Counted from the stretch's first letter, positions 15,559-26,072 are shown. The stretch is DNA of 42,755 nucleotides from Opitutaceae bacterium (GCA_028281165.1 JANQKI010000153.1:1-42755); one strand, 5' to 3'. Notes: generated by a model not told the origin, from the letters alone. A program made the numbers and translations.

Positions 15559-16530
15559 TTGAAGATCTTCATAACGCGCAAGATTCCTAGCAAGGGACCA
15601 GCCATGATTGAGGAGGCTGGGATTAATTTCGATTACCGAGAAATCGACGCTCCTTGCGCCGAAGACGAACTGCTAGATCGCGTTCAAGGCGTGGATGCCA
15701 TCCTTTGCACGCTGACTGAAGCCATCAACGAGAAGGTTATCGAAGCAGCGGGAGACTCATTGAAGCTACTCGCCAATATGGCTATCGGCTACAACAACAT
15801 CGATATCAAAGCCGCCATAGCAAAAGGTATCCTTGTCACTAACACGCCGGACACCACGACCATCGCTACGGCGGATTTGACGTGGACTCTTATTCTAAGC
15901 GTTGCCCGTAGAGCGATCGAAGGCGACCAAATGGTTCGGAAGGGCGAGTGGAAGGGATGGGGACCGCTCCAATTGCTTGGAGGAGATTTTGACGGCAATA
16001 CCATTGGTATCATCGGAGCTGGGGCAATTGGTTCAGCGGTTGCCAAGCGAGCTATCGGTTTTGGGATGAAGGTAGTTTATTACAGCCGATCGGAAAGTCC
16101 CCGACTCATACAAACGGCACCCGACGCAAAGCGAGTCGATCTCGAAACGCTCTTGAAAGAAAGCGATATTGTTAGCCTCCATATTCCTTACACGCCAGAG
16201 ACCCATCATCTAATTGGAAAAGGTGAATTGGAGCTGATGAAACCATCAGCTTACTTTATCAACGCGTCACGAGGCCCCATTCATGATGAGCAAGCTTTGG
16301 TGGACGCTCTTAAAAGTGGTCAAATCGCGGGGGCTGGATTAGATGTTTACGAAGAGGAGCCAAAAGTTCACCCAGACTTGGTTTCTTTATCCAACGCGGT
16401 TCTACTTCCCCACTTGGGAAGCGCCACGGAAAGGACGAGGCAAAACATGTCGATGAAAGCTGCGCGAAATATCGTCGCCCTTTCCAAAAACCAAACGCCT
16501 CCAGATTTAGTGGCAGAGTCGCGTTCTTAA
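15559..16530 (+). CDS. D-2-hydroxyacid dehydrogenase (glyoxylate/hydroxypyruvate reductase-like)
   Basis: A 323-residue NAD(P)-dependent D-2-hydroxyacid dehydrogenase. The dinucleotide motif is GIIGAGAIGSAVAKRA. The catalytic triad is seen as Arg in NASRGPIHDE, Glu in LDVYEEEP and His in LPHLGSAT. The N-terminal part reads ANMAIGYNNID, as in glyoxylate reductases of the GyaR/GhrB group. That is the most likely activity, though phosphoglycerate or other 2-keto acids are possible. The start is TTG at 15559, which gives the canonical MKIFITRKIP; no better codon exists. Confidence 0.92.
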   Translation: MKIFITRKIPSKGPAMIEEAGINFDYREIDAPCAEDELLDRVQGVDAILCTLTEAINEKVIEAAGDSLKLLANMAIGYNNIDIKAAIAKGILVTNTPDTTTIATADLTWTLILSVARRAIEGDQMVRKGEWKGWGPLQLLGGDFDGNTIGIIGAGAIGSAVAKRAIGFGMKVVYYSRSESPRLIQTAPDAKRVDLETLLKESDIVSLHIPYTPETHHLIGKGELELMKPSAYFINASRGPIHDEQALVDALKSGQIAGAGLDVYEEEPKVHPDLVSLSNAVLLPHLGSATERTRQNMSMKAARNIVALSKNQTPPDLVAESRS

Positions 16531-16643
16531 AGACTGTCAAATATCTTGCACGATGGTAGGGAGGCTTGTCCTAAAACACTTTAGAATACAGATCCCTGAT
16601 TAGTATTTGATTTTTGGCAACAATCTCCGAGAAACAAAGATAC

Positions 16644-17426
16644 CTACGACGTCAACCGCTGGTCGATTTCGTCAAAGCCAAACTCCACCTGCTCGTCATC
16701 CGTTTTTTCTTCCAAAATTTTTCGCAGGAAAAGAGAGCGATGAATCGGAGTAGGCCCACTCTCAATGATGGCTTCTCGGTGCAGAGGAGTCGCATAGCCT
16801 TTGCTGGAAGCGAAGTGATAATGTGGATACTGGCAGTCAAGAGCCATCATCTGCCGATCTCGGGTCACTTTGGCGATGATGGAAGCCATCGCTATGCAAA
16901 GCGACTTTGAATCCCCTTTAACAATACCATGATGCTTAAATCCCAAGGTTCGCATCGGTTTGCCATCAACCAAAACTATCCATTGCGAAAGTCTTTCTTC
17001 CGATTCCGACGAACTTGCAGTCTCAGCGAATAGCGGATCCGGATCGTGGCGTGAAATGCCGGCTTGGGAGAGTATTTCGTCCATAGCTCGTTTCATAGCG
17101 ATTTGCGTTGCTCCCAAGATATTGTGCTCCTCGATCTCTTTTACCGATCCCACACCAACTCCAATAAAAATTCGATTGGTCCGCTCAAGCCAACGCAAAC
17201 GACTATAAAGGTCTTCTCTTTCTTCAGGACTGAGCAGTTTCGAGTCATTGATACGTGAAGCGTTTCTCTTACACCAGTCCGTATCGTAAAAACCGCTACG
17301 AGCAGCAACCGCTGCCGCGACAACTGGCCCAGCCAGAGCGCCGCGACCCGCCTCGTCCACCCCAATCAAACCAGCCTGCCCATTAAGACAATTGCGATCA
17401 TATGCTCTAAGGCGACGGGACTTCAC
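16644..17426 (-). CDS. rnhB: Ribonuclease HII
   Basis: A 260-residue RNase HII that nicks RNA-DNA hybrids and single ribonucleotides in DNA. Catalytic residues are Asp24 and Glu25 in IGVDEAGRGALAGP, the Asp in VLVDGKP and a further acidic residue in IVKGDSKS. The C-terminal SSKGYATPLHREAI and HRSLFLRKI are typical. A slightly long acidic tail follows. The gene begins 12 bases after the RNase HIII stop on the same strand, so the two type 2 RNases H are co-transcribed. Confidence 0.96.
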   Translation of the reverse strand: MKSRRLRAYDRNCLNGQAGLIGVDEAGRGALAGPVVAAAVAARSGFYDTDWCKRNASRINDSKLLSPEEREDLYSRLRWLERTNRIFIGVGVGSVKEIEEHNILGATQIAMKRAMDEILSQAGISRHDPDPLFAETASSSESEERLSQWIVLVDGKPMRTLGFKHHGIVKGDSKSLCIAMASIIAKVTRDRQMMALDCQYPHYHFASSKGYATPLHREAIIESGPTPIHRSLFLRKILEEKTDDEQVEFGFDEIDQRLTS

Positions 17427-17438
17427 AGGCGGGGGAAT

Positions 17439-18443
17439 TTATTTCACCCAAGCCGTTTTTTCCTGCGGCTTTTTGAGTGGCAAGACATCGAGCATATCCG
17501 CCTCCTCTACGACCTCATAAGCCGTGCGGAAATGCAATTTAACGAAATCCTTGAAACCCTCCGCTCCAAACTTCTTCAATATCTCTGTTGCTTGCCTCTT
17601 AACTTGAGCGCTAGCGCCTTTCAACAAAGTGTCTCCAAAACGCTTGGACAACTTTCCCATGTAACGCACGTACTCTGCTCGAGCCACGACGGAAGCCGCT
17701 GCCACTACCGGATCTTCTTCCGCCTTGGTCTGCATACGCAGCTCGAAATTCGCATCCTTGAAATGAGGGCTCACCAAATCCCGTTTGCTAAACTGGTCAA
17801 GCATACCCCAAGGGGCTCGCTTCTTTCGCATAGCTGCCTCGAGAGACTTCGCATGCTGCCATCCGATAAGCGAATTCAAATTAGCGCGCGGCTTAGCCAT
17901 CAGCTCATTGTATTTGGCCATCCCGCAAAAACAGGACTCGGCAACGGCCCCTTTCGTCTCTCGAATGATTTTATCCAATTTTAGGATACGGTTATCGGTT
18001 ATCTTTTTCGAATCGCGAATGCCGTGCTTAACCCATTCGTCGATTTGCGGTTTGTCGGCAATCACGCAAGCGGTTATAACCGGACCGAAAAGATCGCCTT
18101 TGCCACTCTCATCCATCCCGGCATGCAGCTCGAACCATTCGGGATGATAAATCTCATCGTATCCGTAACGCGCTTCACCAAGGATTTCGGGCTCGAGGAT
18201 GTTAATGACGAAATCCTCCATCTCCTTACCCTGAACAACGAGCTTTCCGCTCTTGTAGCCGACTACGTTAACCTTGTTTCCCTTGTAAGCGAAACGAGCA
18301 TAATCCACCTCGTAAGGCTCCCACATTTTCATCTCGCAAACGCCTTCCAGCTTTTCCATCTGCTCATCGGTTAGCTTGGCTGTATAGATGGTCTTTTTCT
18401 TCGGCTCTTCGGGAATGTCGTTCTTTTTCTTTCGTTTAGCCAT
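17439..18443 (-). CDS. rnhC: Ribonuclease HIII
   Basis: A 334-residue RNase HIII. Residues 1-105 form the N-terminal TBP-like substrate-binding domain, with a very basic start (MAKRKKKND). The catalytic domain begins with AGMDESGKGDLFGP (Asp111, Glu112), a Gly-Lys-Gly version of the RNase HII motif that marks HIII, and continues with IRDSKKI (Asp144). It is the first gene of a two-gene unit with rnhB. It is divergent from mutY. Confidence 0.95.
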   Translation of the reverse strand: MAKRKKKNDIPEEPKKKTIYTAKLTDEQMEKLEGVCEMKMWEPYEVDYARFAYKGNKVNVVGYKSGKLVVQGKEMEDFVINILEPEILGEARYGYDEIYHPEWFELHAGMDESGKGDLFGPVITACVIADKPQIDEWVKHGIRDSKKITDNRILKLDKIIRETKGAVAESCFCGMAKYNELMAKPRANLNSLIGWQHAKSLEAAMRKKRAPWGMLDQFSKRDLVSPHFKDANFELRMQTKAEEDPVVAAASVVARAEYVRYMGKLSKRFGDTLLKGASAQVKRQATEILKKFGAEGFKDFVKLHFRTAYEVVEEADMLDVLPLKKPQEKTAWVK

Positions 18444-18574
18444 AGTGAGAGGAGCGATAAAATCTCCTTATCAGGATGATGAGAATTTGAATCGTAATTG
18501 ATCCCTGAAATCAATGACCGAAATCGAGGCGAATTCTATTGATAGCTAGCAAGGCAGATACCTAGATCCCTAAT

Positions 18575-19606
18575 GTGACTGACGGAAGCGACAACCTAGC
18601 TAGGAACAAAACCGACTTTCAAAAACGACTAGCCGATTGGTACGATTCTCAAGCCAGAGACCTCCCCTGGCGGTCACAACCTTCACTTTATAAGACTGTA
18701 GTCTCCGAATTCATGCTTCAGCAGACGCAGGTCAAAACTGTCCTGCCCTATTTTCATCGCTGGCTGGAGAGCTATCCAGACTTCGAATCGCTAGCCACTG
18801 CTAGCGAGCAAAGCGTGCTCAAAAGCTGGGAAGGATTGGGGTATTATTCGCGAGCTCGCAATCTGCATAAACTAGCCCAGGAAATCACACTATTAACGGA
18901 GATTCCCGAAGATGCTGAAAACTGGCTACAGTTTCCGGGAATAGGACCCTATGCCGCTGCAGCTATTTGCAGTATCGCTTTCAATGATCCTACCGCAGTC
19001 GTCGACGGAAATGTGGTACGGATTCTAGCTAGACTAACAGCCGACCTCAAAACTTATAAGAATAGCGGAGAAGCGGCCAAAAAGTATCGCGCGCTAGCGA
19101 CCGCATTGCTGAATGAAGATCGTCCCGGCGACCACAACCAAGCTATGATGGAACTGGGCGCCACGCTTTGCCTGAAACAAAATCCACAATGCCTCCTCTG
19201 TCCTGTGAGCGAATATTGCGAAGGACGGATCAAAGGCATCGAAAAGGAGCTGCCCAAGTTTGATAAAACGAAATACGAAAGCAGGACGGTCAACCGAGCT
19301 TGGATTTCAGGACCCAAAGGAGCCTTGCTTTACAAAATTCCACCAGACGCCAAACGAATGAAAGGCCTCTACGAGATCCCCTCGCTTGAGCAGCTGGGCT
19401 TTTCTCTCAATGGCGAAAAACCGATTCTCGAACGGAAGCGATCTATCACAAAGTACCGTATTACAGAGAGCTTCTTCACCTACGATGAGAAAACGCTAAA
19501 TGGCAAACTCCCCGCTAATTGTCAGTGGGTAGCGTTTTCAGACTTAGAGGCTCTCCCCTTTTCAGGACCCCATCGTCGCTGGATAGAAGAACTCCTGTCG
19601 CTCTAA
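18575..19606 (+). CDS. mutY: A/G-specific adenine glycosylase MutY
   Basis: A 343-residue MutY, which removes adenine mispaired with 8-oxoguanine. The helix-hairpin-helix is LQFPGIGPYAAAAI (118-131). The catalytic residues are Glu45 in SEFMLQQTQV and Asp144 in VVDGNVVR. The 4Fe-4S cluster ligands are Cys199, 206, 209 and 215 with x6-x2-x5 spacing. The C-terminal third is a Nudix-like 8-oxoguanine recognition domain. The start is GTG at 18575, since the ATG two bases earlier runs straight into a stop. Confidence 0.96.
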   Translation: MTDGSDNLARNKTDFQKRLADWYDSQARDLPWRSQPSLYKTVVSEFMLQQTQVKTVLPYFHRWLESYPDFESLATASEQSVLKSWEGLGYYSRARNLHKLAQEITLLTEIPEDAENWLQFPGIGPYAAAAICSIAFNDPTAVVDGNVVRILARLTADLKTYKNSGEAAKKYRALATALLNEDRPGDHNQAMMELGATLCLKQNPQCLLCPVSEYCEGRIKGIEKELPKFDKTKYESRTVNRAWISGPKGALLYKIPPDAKRMKGLYEIPSLEQLGFSLNGEKPILERKRSITKYRITESFFTYDEKTLNGKLPANCQWVAFSDLEALPFSGPHRRWIEELLSL

Positions 19607-19620
19607 AAAGCCGCAGTCAT

Positions 19621-19654
19621 AAAAAACAAAAAAACTTCCTCGTTTTAGAGGAAG
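19621..19654 (-). terminator. Intrinsic terminator of rpsU
   Basis: On the minus strand CTTCCTC pairs with GAGGAAG around a 6-base loop, followed by seven T, a G and six more T. It lies about 47 bases after the rpsU stop and just beyond the mutY stop, so it may also affect mutY transcripts. Confidence 0.85.
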
Positions 19655-19701
19655 CTTCAAGTCCGGAACCACTTCTTAATTCTTAATTTTTCCTTCTTAC
19701 T

Positions 19702-19899
19702 TTAATTGTCCCACTTGTGGCGGAGCATGTTATTAAATGCGGCCACTTTCTTCTGACGGCGCTTGGTTTCCGATGGCTTTTCAAAATAGCGATTGCCGCG
19801 TACGTCGCGGATCACGCCTTCACGATCAAGCTTCTTCTTCAGGCGACGAAGGGCACGCTCTACAGGCTCGTTTTTACGGATTTTAACTTCAATTGACAT
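19702..19899 (-). CDS. rpsU: 30S ribosomal protein S21
   Basis: A 65-residue bS21 starting MSIEVKIRKNEPVERALRRL with a basic C-terminal helix rich in Arg and Lys. A longer frame opens 17 codons upstream, but that extension is hydrophobic and not part of the family, so the ATG at 19897-19899 is used. S21 joins the 30S subunit late and affects mRNA start selection. It is a monocistronic gene with its own terminator, next to the hybrid kinase. Confidence 0.96.
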   Translation of the reverse strand: MSIEVKIRKNEPVERALRRLKKKLDREGVIRDVRGNRYFEKPSETKRRQKKVAAFNNMLRHKWDN

Positions 19900-19982
19900 A
19901 TTTGAAATGGGAAAGAGGCGTAAGAAGACGCCAATCTCAACTATCGTCAACCTTTTTCTAGAATGAAACGGAAGAGGATGGA

Positions 19983-22085
19983 CTAGGCGTTGCCAACCTT
20001 CCGGTCGCTGGAAAAGACGTCCTCAATGGCCGTTTTCAAATCAGCCGGCTTCAAAGGCTTGGAGAGATAGTCATTCATCCCTGCCGCCATGCAAAGCTCG
20101 CGATCGCCAGTCATGGCGTTAGCGGTCAAGGCGATGATGTGAGCAACCGGTCGTGAGGGATCAGACCTTTCCAGACCTCTAAGTTCCCTAGTGAACTCAT
20201 ACCCATCCATTCGCGGCATCTGGCAATCCAATAAAATAAGCGGGTACGCTGCCTTCTGGCAGCGCTCCAAGGCAAGGAGTCCGTCCTCGGAAACATCACA
20301 CTCGTATCCAAGCTTCTCCAACAGCTTGATAGCCAAGCGGCGATTAATCTCGTGATCTTCCACTAACAGTATCTTCGGCTTATCCACTTCACCTGAAACG
20401 GTTAAATCGCTTTGTTGCGCAGACGAATCTGCTCCAGCTTCATTAACATCGCTTACTTTCAGGAGCTGATCAAGCGTTTGATCGAGTTGACTGGGGCGCA
20501 AAGGCCTTCGAATAAACGCGGTAAATTCATCGCAATTATCTTCAGGACAACTGTGCGATGAGCGAACAACGATTTTCAAACAGCTCGTACTCGTATCCAA
20601 TTTATGATTTCGCCAAGTCCCTTCTTCCACAACGAAAATCCGCTTTTCTAGACTGTCATTCCTTAGGGCCAGAGCAAAATCATCCGTCGTATCGAAGTAA
20701 GCAGTCGGGATTCCACGAGCCTCGAATTCACGTCCAAGAATATTGGATTCCCGAGAATTGGATAATGCGATAAACGCTTTCACATCGGATCCCCGTCGTT
20801 GCGGATTGTAGTGAACAATTTCACTGTCGTTCAAATTCAAGGACAAATCAAACCAAAATATCGAACCTTTGCCTTCTACGCTATCGACTTTGATCTCGCC
20901 TCCCATCGCTTGAACAAGACGCTGGCAGATGGAAAGGCCTAGTCCCGTACCGCCATAATTGCGCGTAGTAGAGGAATCCGCCTGAACGAAAGGTTGGAAC
21001 AATCGTTTCCGAGCCTCTTCAGAAATTCCGATACCTGTATCCAAAATTTCGATTCTCAATAGATTCGCATTGCTAGAAATGGAACGGATTGAGAGACATA
21101 CCTCGCCCTTCCGTGTGAATTTCACGGCGTTGCCTACCAAGTTCACCAGAACCTGACGCAAGCGTCCGCTATCGCCAAAGGCGAATTGTGGCGTATCCAG
21201 ACTGACATCGCAAAAGATTTCGACGTCCGACTCATGGGCGCTCTCAGCCATGAGCGAGACGACCGACTCCGATAACTCGCGAATGTTGAAATTGCGATTT
21301 TCCAATTCAATATTGCCAGAATCCAGACGAGAGAAATCGAGGATATCGTTTAGAATCGAAAGCAAGGCTTCCGCGCTATAAGCGGCAGCGTTAGCCAATT
21401 CGGATTGCTCGTCATTCAAAGAAGAATCGCTAAGCAAAGTAAGCATACCTAGCACCCCGTTCAACGGCGTACGGATCTCATGACTCATGACGGCTAGAAA
21501 TTCCGCCTTGGCTTGAGCGGCTTGGAGACCTTGGTCACGAGCAACCTCCAGCTCTCGGTTCGTTTTCTTGAGCGCGTCCGTCATTGCCGAAAGCCGATGA
21601 TTGAAGGTCTCCAGATCCTCTTTCTGAGCTTCAAGATGTCGAATTTTCTCGTCAACTAGCTGATTCTGCAGACGGGCTAGGTCGCTAACCTTGAACAAAC
21701 CCAAATACTGCTCCTCGTCATCAGTAACGATGACATCGTAATTAAAAATCTTCTGAGGACGGGTCAGCGCCAGCTGTAGGATTTCGACCAACGGTTGGCT
21801 GATTCGGACGATAAGCGGATCGCTTTCCATGTGGTCGCCGAGCTTAGCCTTGCCCTTGACGGCGAAGCCATAACGCGTTCCCAGCATACCCCCAAGCCGC
21901 CCGCGCGAGCAGATCCCAACCACCTTCCCGTTGTTAACAACCGCGACATATTCGTAGTCGCGATCACTCATCAGGCTCAGCACCTGTTCGAGGCGACTAT
22001 CCGCCGAGAATGATGGCGTCGTCGAAATCAAGGACTTCAAATCGGTTTTCTCGACTGAGCCGTTGGGAATCAGAGCAGGTTCCAT
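19983..22085 (-). CDS. Hybrid sensor histidine kinase with CBS-pair input
   Basis: A 700-residue soluble hybrid kinase with no membrane helix. The domain order is a CBS pair (about 18-140), a coiled coil (140-190), HisKA with His202 in MSHEIRTPLNG, HATPase (Asn319 in LVNLVGNAVKF, DTGIGIS, GGTGLGLSIC), a degenerate receiver-like stretch (about 433-540) and a C-terminal receiver (571-690). In that receiver the acceptor is Asp620 in ILLDCQMPRMDGYE, with the conserved Lys in LSKPLKP. CBS pairs usually bind adenine nucleotides, so it may sense energy state; this is inference. No separate response regulator gene is adjacent. Confidence 0.9.
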   Translation of the reverse strand: MEPALIPNGSVEKTDLKSLISTTPSFSADSRLEQVLSLMSDRDYEYVAVVNNGKVVGICSRGRLGGMLGTRYGFAVKGKAKLGDHMESDPLIVRISQPLVEILQLALTRPQKIFNYDVIVTDDEEQYLGLFKVSDLARLQNQLVDEKIRHLEAQKEDLETFNHRLSAMTDALKKTNRELEVARDQGLQAAQAKAEFLAVMSHEIRTPLNGVLGMLTLLSDSSLNDEQSELANAAAYSAEALLSILNDILDFSRLDSGNIELENRNFNIRELSESVVSLMAESAHESDVEIFCDVSLDTPQFAFGDSGRLRQVLVNLVGNAVKFTRKGEVCLSIRSISSNANLLRIEILDTGIGISEEARKRLFQPFVQADSSTTRNYGGTGLGLSICQRLVQAMGGEIKVDSVEGKGSIFWFDLSLNLNDSEIVHYNPQRRGSDVKAFIALSNSRESNILGREFEARGIPTAYFDTTDDFALALRNDSLEKRIFVVEEGTWRNHKLDTSTSCLKIVVRSSHSCPEDNCDEFTAFIRRPLRPSQLDQTLDQLLKVSDVNEAGADSSAQQSDLTVSGEVDKPKILLVEDHEINRRLAIKLLEKLGYECDVSEDGLLALERCQKAAYPLILLDCQMPRMDGYEFTRELRGLERSDPSRPVAHIIALTANAMTGDRELCMAAGMNDYLSKPLKPADLKTAIEDVFSSDRKVGNA

Positions 22086-22166
22086 GTGGTGATAGCGCTT
22101 ATTCGTTCATCGACTCGAAGACGTTTTCGCCTGTTACGGTTTAATGACATTTGTGTTACGACAACC

Positions 22167-22196
22167 GGTGAATAACCTGTTGATAATTGTGGAAAA
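22167..22196 (-). promoter_or_regulatory. Cluster of three DnaA-box-like sites
   Basis: On the minus strand three 9-mers close to TTATCCACA lie head to tail: TTTTCCACA (22188-22196, one mismatch), TTATCAACA (22178-22186, one mismatch) and TTATTCACC (22167-22175, two mismatches). Their starts are 10 and 11 bases apart, so they fall on one face of the helix. They lie in the 175-base gap between the kinase gene and dnaE, 65-94 bases before the dnaE ATG. Confidence 0.5.
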
Positions 22197-22260
22197 GCGA
22201 GTGCGCAAATTCGCGCTTCTTTTCTTTGATTTGGCTTCGAGAAGGCTTTGACTGTTCTCA

Positions 22261-25200
22261 ATGTCCGCTGCCGAAGCTCCATTTGTTCATCTACACAACC
22301 ATACTCACTACTCCCTGCTCGACGGCTGCGCAAAGCCATCAAGAGCCGCCGCGCGAGCTAAGGAGCTAGGAATGCCAGCCCTGGCAATGACGGACCACGG
22401 CAACCTATTTGGAGCTATTGATTTTTATCGAGCCTGCCGAGCAGAGGACATCAATCCACTGATTGGCTGCGAGCTGTATTACGTCAACGATCACAAACAG
22501 TCGGACCGCCCGCGTCGCGAACGAAAACGGACCGACGACATCGGCGATATTCCAGAAGACTACGTACCCTCTCCAGAAGATTTTCCACAATATCAGATTC
22601 ATCACAAGGGAGTGATCGCTAAGGATTTCGAGGGCTATCAGAATCTGTGCAAACTCGTATCAGACGCTCACATAAACGGCGTCTATTACCGGCCTCGCAC
22701 CGACATCGAAAAACTGGCCCAATACTCGAAAGGACTCATTGGCTTGAGCGGGTGCATAAATGGAGTCGCTTCCCAGTATTTGATTTATGGTGACTATGAA
22801 AACGCCCGTAAATACACGGCTCAATTCGTCGATATTTTCGGAAAGGAGAACTACTTTATCGAGCTTCAGGATCACGGCATGCCCGTACAGAAGCGAATCA
22901 TTCCTGGACTTCTAAAACTCGCCAAAGAGTTCGACCTTAAAGTCATTTGCGCCAACGACTCCCACTACGTCTACAAGGAAGACGCAGAACCGCACGACGC
23001 CCTGCTCTGTATCCAAACGGGCAAAATCATCTCCGATCCGAACCGGATGAAATACCCTTCCCAGGAATTTTACCTCAAGAGCAGAGAGGAGATGTTCGAG
23101 ATTTTCAAAGAGATTCCAGAGTCGCTGGATAATACCGTTCACGTAGCGGAGATGTGCAATCTGGAGATCCCTTTTGGCGAGAACCACTACCCCGTTTTCG
23201 AAACGCCTCCCGAACTGAAATCCTTTAAACGCGATCCCGATGCCTTCGATCGGATTCTTGATATTTACGAAGTCGAAAAGACTAAGGTCAACAAGCAGAA
23301 CGGCATCGAAGAAGCCTGCAAGCTCGCCTCAGAAGAAAGGGAAGAGTTCAAAAAACACGGCATGCTCCTGTTGGAGCTTTGCAAACGCGGACTCAAAGAG
23401 CGGTACGGTGTGGATTACGACAATCGTGAAGCCTACGTTCCAGAAGAGGGGCAGAGGGAGGATTTCGCAGAGTTTCTTTGCGACCAAATGGACTTCCAAT
23501 TGGCCATCATCGCCGGAGCTGGCTTCATCGATTATTTTCTAATCGTTTGGGACTTTATCAACTTCGCTAGGGGTCGCAATATTCCGGTGGGCCCAGGTCG
23601 TGGTTCCGGGGCAGGCTCCATCGTTTCCTATGTATTGAAAATTACTGACATCGAGCCGCTTCGATTCGATTTGCTCTTCGAGCGGATGTTGAATTTGGAG
23701 CGCGTTTCTCCGCCGGACTTCGATATCGATTTCTGCATGAGACGTCGTGAGGATGTTGTAAATTTTGTAAGGGAAAAATACGGACACGACAACGTTGCGA
23801 ATATCATTACTTACGGCACCTTTGGAGCGAAAATGATCATCCGCGACATGGCCAGAGTCAACGACGTGCCCTTTGCCGAAGCAGATAAGCTAGCCAAGAT
23901 GATCCCCGATGAACTCAACATTTCTCTTGAAGCTTCGGTCGAAAAATCCAAGGAGCTGCGCGACGAGATGGCTCGCAACCAGGTAGCGAAGAAAATCGTG
24001 GAGCAAGGAAAAATCATCGAAGGCATGGTTCGCAATACGGGGAAACACGCCTGCGGTGTCATCATCGGCGATCAACCCATCCACCATCTTGTCCCCGTTA
24101 CGCTTCAAGAGGGCGATCTGACGACTCAGTATGCCAAAGGCCCAGCGGAAGATCTAGGTCTTCTGAAGATGGACTTCCTTGGGCTGAAGAACCTTACCGT
24201 CATGGATGATGCTCAGAAGAGCGTACGTATTGGCCGCAACCTTCCCGATTTCGATATCGAGAAGATCGACCTTAACGACGAGAAAACGTATCAGCTTCTA
24301 AACCAAGGTAAAACGATCGGCGTTTTCCAGCTCGAGTCGAGTGGCATGCAGTCGCTATGCCGGCAGATCGATCTCTCGAAGTTCGAGGAGATTATCGCCC
24401 TCGTCGCGCTTTATCGACCGGGGCCAATGCAGTTCATACCTCAATTTATCAAAGGCAAGAAGGACGCGTCGACTATCGAGATTCCACACCCCTTGTTGAA
24501 GGATCTCGTTTCCGAAACCTATGGAGTCATGGTGTATCAGGAACAGGTCATGGAAGCGGCTCGTATCATTTCTGGCTATACATTGGGCGAAGCGGACATT
24601 CTGCGAAAAGCGATGGGAAAGAAAATCGCTTCAGTCATGGAGGCTCAAAAAGAAGTGTTCGTATCAGGCGCCGAAAAAACCCATAACATCAGTCGCAAGA
24701 AAGCCTTGGACATATTCGCTATTCTGGAAAAATTCGCCGCTTACGGTTTCAACAAGGCCCACTCCACTTGCTATGCTATGATCGCCTATCGAACGGCGTA
24801 TCTAAAAGCCAACTACCCAGTCGAATTTCTGGCCGCAGCTCTTTCTTGCGAACTAGGCAATTCTGACGGCGTATCCAAATTTATCGATGAGGCGGAGGCC
24901 ATGAATGTTCGCATTCTGTCTCCTGATGTGAATATTTCGCGAGACGCCTTCACGCCGGTAATCGATGATCCGGAAGACCAGGCCGCAGGGCGTCCTGGTT
25001 CAATCCGGTTTGGGCTCGCTGCCATCAAAGGTGTCGGCAATGCAGCGGCCAGCAAGATCATCGAAGAGCGAGAAACTAATGGCAACTTCAAGGATTTCGA
25101 CGACTTCCTAGCTCGCGTGGATACGAAAGCCGTTAACCGCCGTGTATTGGAACATCTGATAAAAACGGGGGCCTTCGATTTTTCAGGCGAGCCGAGAGGA

Positions 25201-26058
25201 TGCATTTTCAGTCGCCTAGACGAGGCGATGAATTACGCGGCAGCGATGCAACGCGATCGGGAAATGGGTCAAAACTCCTTTTTCGATATGCTCGAGGAAG
25301 AGCCAGCCTCGAGCGGAAACGGAAGCCTACCCACCAGAGCAAATGGTTTCGACCCATCAAAACAGTTCGCGAAAAACGATATGCTTAAGTATGAAAAGGA
25401 GCTGCTAGGTTTCTACGTGTCCGGGCATCCGCTCGACGACTACAAGGGCCTTGCAGAAGCGCTTACCAGTTTTGATATCGAAAAGATGGATAAGCAGCTA
25501 GGCGATCGCGTAGAGTTTCAGGTCTGCGGCATCGCTTCGGGAGTCGTTAAGAAGCTGTCCCGACGCGACAATCGCCCCTGGGCTCTTTTCAACGTCGGCA
25601 CCTCGCAAGGATCCGTACAAGTAAACTGCTACGCCGACGCGTTCGAAGACTGTGGACAGAACCTGGAAAACGAGAAGCTAGTCGTGGTTAAAGGTAGCGT
25701 GTTTCGCAACGACGAAGGAGTAAGGCTCAGCGCCCAGGAAATTCATCCACTCGAAACGTATCTGCCGGGTCAGATCAAGCATATCACCTGGATTCTAGAT
25801 CCCAAAAAGGAAACGGAAACCTTCTTTCACCAGTATCGAGAATGCTTAGACAATTCTCGAGGGCAAACGACAAGCGATATCGCATTCCAAATCGACAGTG
25901 AAACGGTAATCGCCGCTCCAACGGCTTCATCCTTGAGGTGGCAAGTCAACACAGATGAATGGAATAAGCTGCGTAAGCATGAAGCTGTAGTTGGTTGCAT
26001 CGTACAATCTCAGCCCATTCGCTTAAAGGAACGCGAACGCCGCTGGTCTAGAGCGTAA
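22261..26058 (+). CDS. dnaE: DNA polymerase III subunit alpha
   Basis: A 1265-residue replicative polymerase subunit. An N-terminal PHP domain starts [15 protein letters not shown]. The polymerase core contains [14 protein letters not shown] and the metal-binding PDFDIDF at 485-491, with the third Asp expected further on. [14 protein letters not shown] marks the fingers region. A helix-hairpin-helix segment ([16 protein letters not shown]) and a C-terminal OB-fold region follow. It is somewhat longer than the 1160-residue enterobacterial protein, mostly by inserts. It is transcribed divergently from the hybrid kinase. Confidence 0.97.
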   Translation: MSAAEAPFVHLHNHTHYSLLDGCAKPSRAAARAKELGMPALAMTDHGNLFGAIDFYRACRAEDINPLIGCELYYVNDHKQSDRPRRERKRTDDIGDIPEDYVPSPEDFPQYQIHHKGVIAKDFEGYQNLCKLVSDAHINGVYYRPRTDIEKLAQYSKGLIGLSGCINGVASQYLIYGDYENARKYTAQFVDIFGKENYFIELQDHGMPVQKRIIPGLLKLAKEFDLKVICANDSHYVYKEDAEPHDALLCIQTGKIISDPNRMKYPSQEFYLKSREEMFEIFKEIPESLDNTVHVAEMCNLEIPFGENHYPVFETPPELKSFKRDPDAFDRILDIYEVEKTKVNKQNGIEEACKLASEEREEFKKHGMLLLELCKRGLKERYGVDYDNREAYVPEEGQREDFAEFLCDQMDFQLAIIAGAGFIDYFLIVWDFINFARGRNIPVGPGRGSGAGSIVSYVLKITDIEPLRFDLLFERMLNLERVSPPDFDIDFCMRRREDVVNFVREKYGHDNVANIITYGTFGAKMIIRDMARVNDVPFAEADKLAKMIPDELNISLEASVEKSKELRDEMARNQVAKKIVEQGKIIEGMVRNTGKHACGVIIGDQPIHHLVPVTLQEGDLTTQYAKGPAEDLGLLKMDFLGLKNLTVMDDAQKSVRIGRNLPDFDIEKIDLNDEKTYQLLNQGKTIGVFQLESSGMQSLCRQIDLSKFEEIIALVALYRPGPMQFIPQFIKGKKDASTIEIPHPLLKDLVSETYGVMVYQEQVMEAARIISGYTLGEADILRKAMGKKIASVMEAQKEVFVSGAEKTHNISRKKALDIFAILEKFAAYGFNKAHSTCYAMIAYRTAYLKANYPVEFLAAALSCELGNSDGVSKFIDEAEAMNVRILSPDVNISRDAFTPVIDDPEDQAAGRPGSIRFGLAAIKGVGNAAASKIIEERETNGNFKDFDDFLARVDTKAVNRRVLEHLIKTGAFDFSGEPRGCIFSRLDEAMNYAAAMQRDREMGQNSFFDMLEEEPASSGNGSLPTRANGFDPSKQFAKNDMLKYEKELLGFYVSGHPLDDYKGLAEALTSFDIEKMDKQLGDRVEFQVCGIASGVVKKLSRRDNRPWALFNVGTSQGSVQVNCYADAFEDCGQNLENEKLVVVKGSVFRNDEGVRLSAQEIHPLETYLPGQIKHITWILDPKKETETFFHQYRECLDNSRGQTTSDIAFQIDSETVIAAPTASSLRWQVNTDEWNKLRKHEAVVGCIVQSQPIRLKERERRWSRA

Positions 26059-26072
26059 AATGTGGAAGCTTT

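Noticed and set aside
19900..19950. N-terminal extension of rpsU by 17 residues
   Set aside because: The extension is hydrophobic and not part of the S21 family; the internal ATG gives the usual 65 residues.
22086..22260. Replication origin before dnaE
   Set aside because: Only three imperfect DnaA boxes and no A/T-rich unwinding tract or neighbouring dnaA/dnaN; gene regulation is a better reading.
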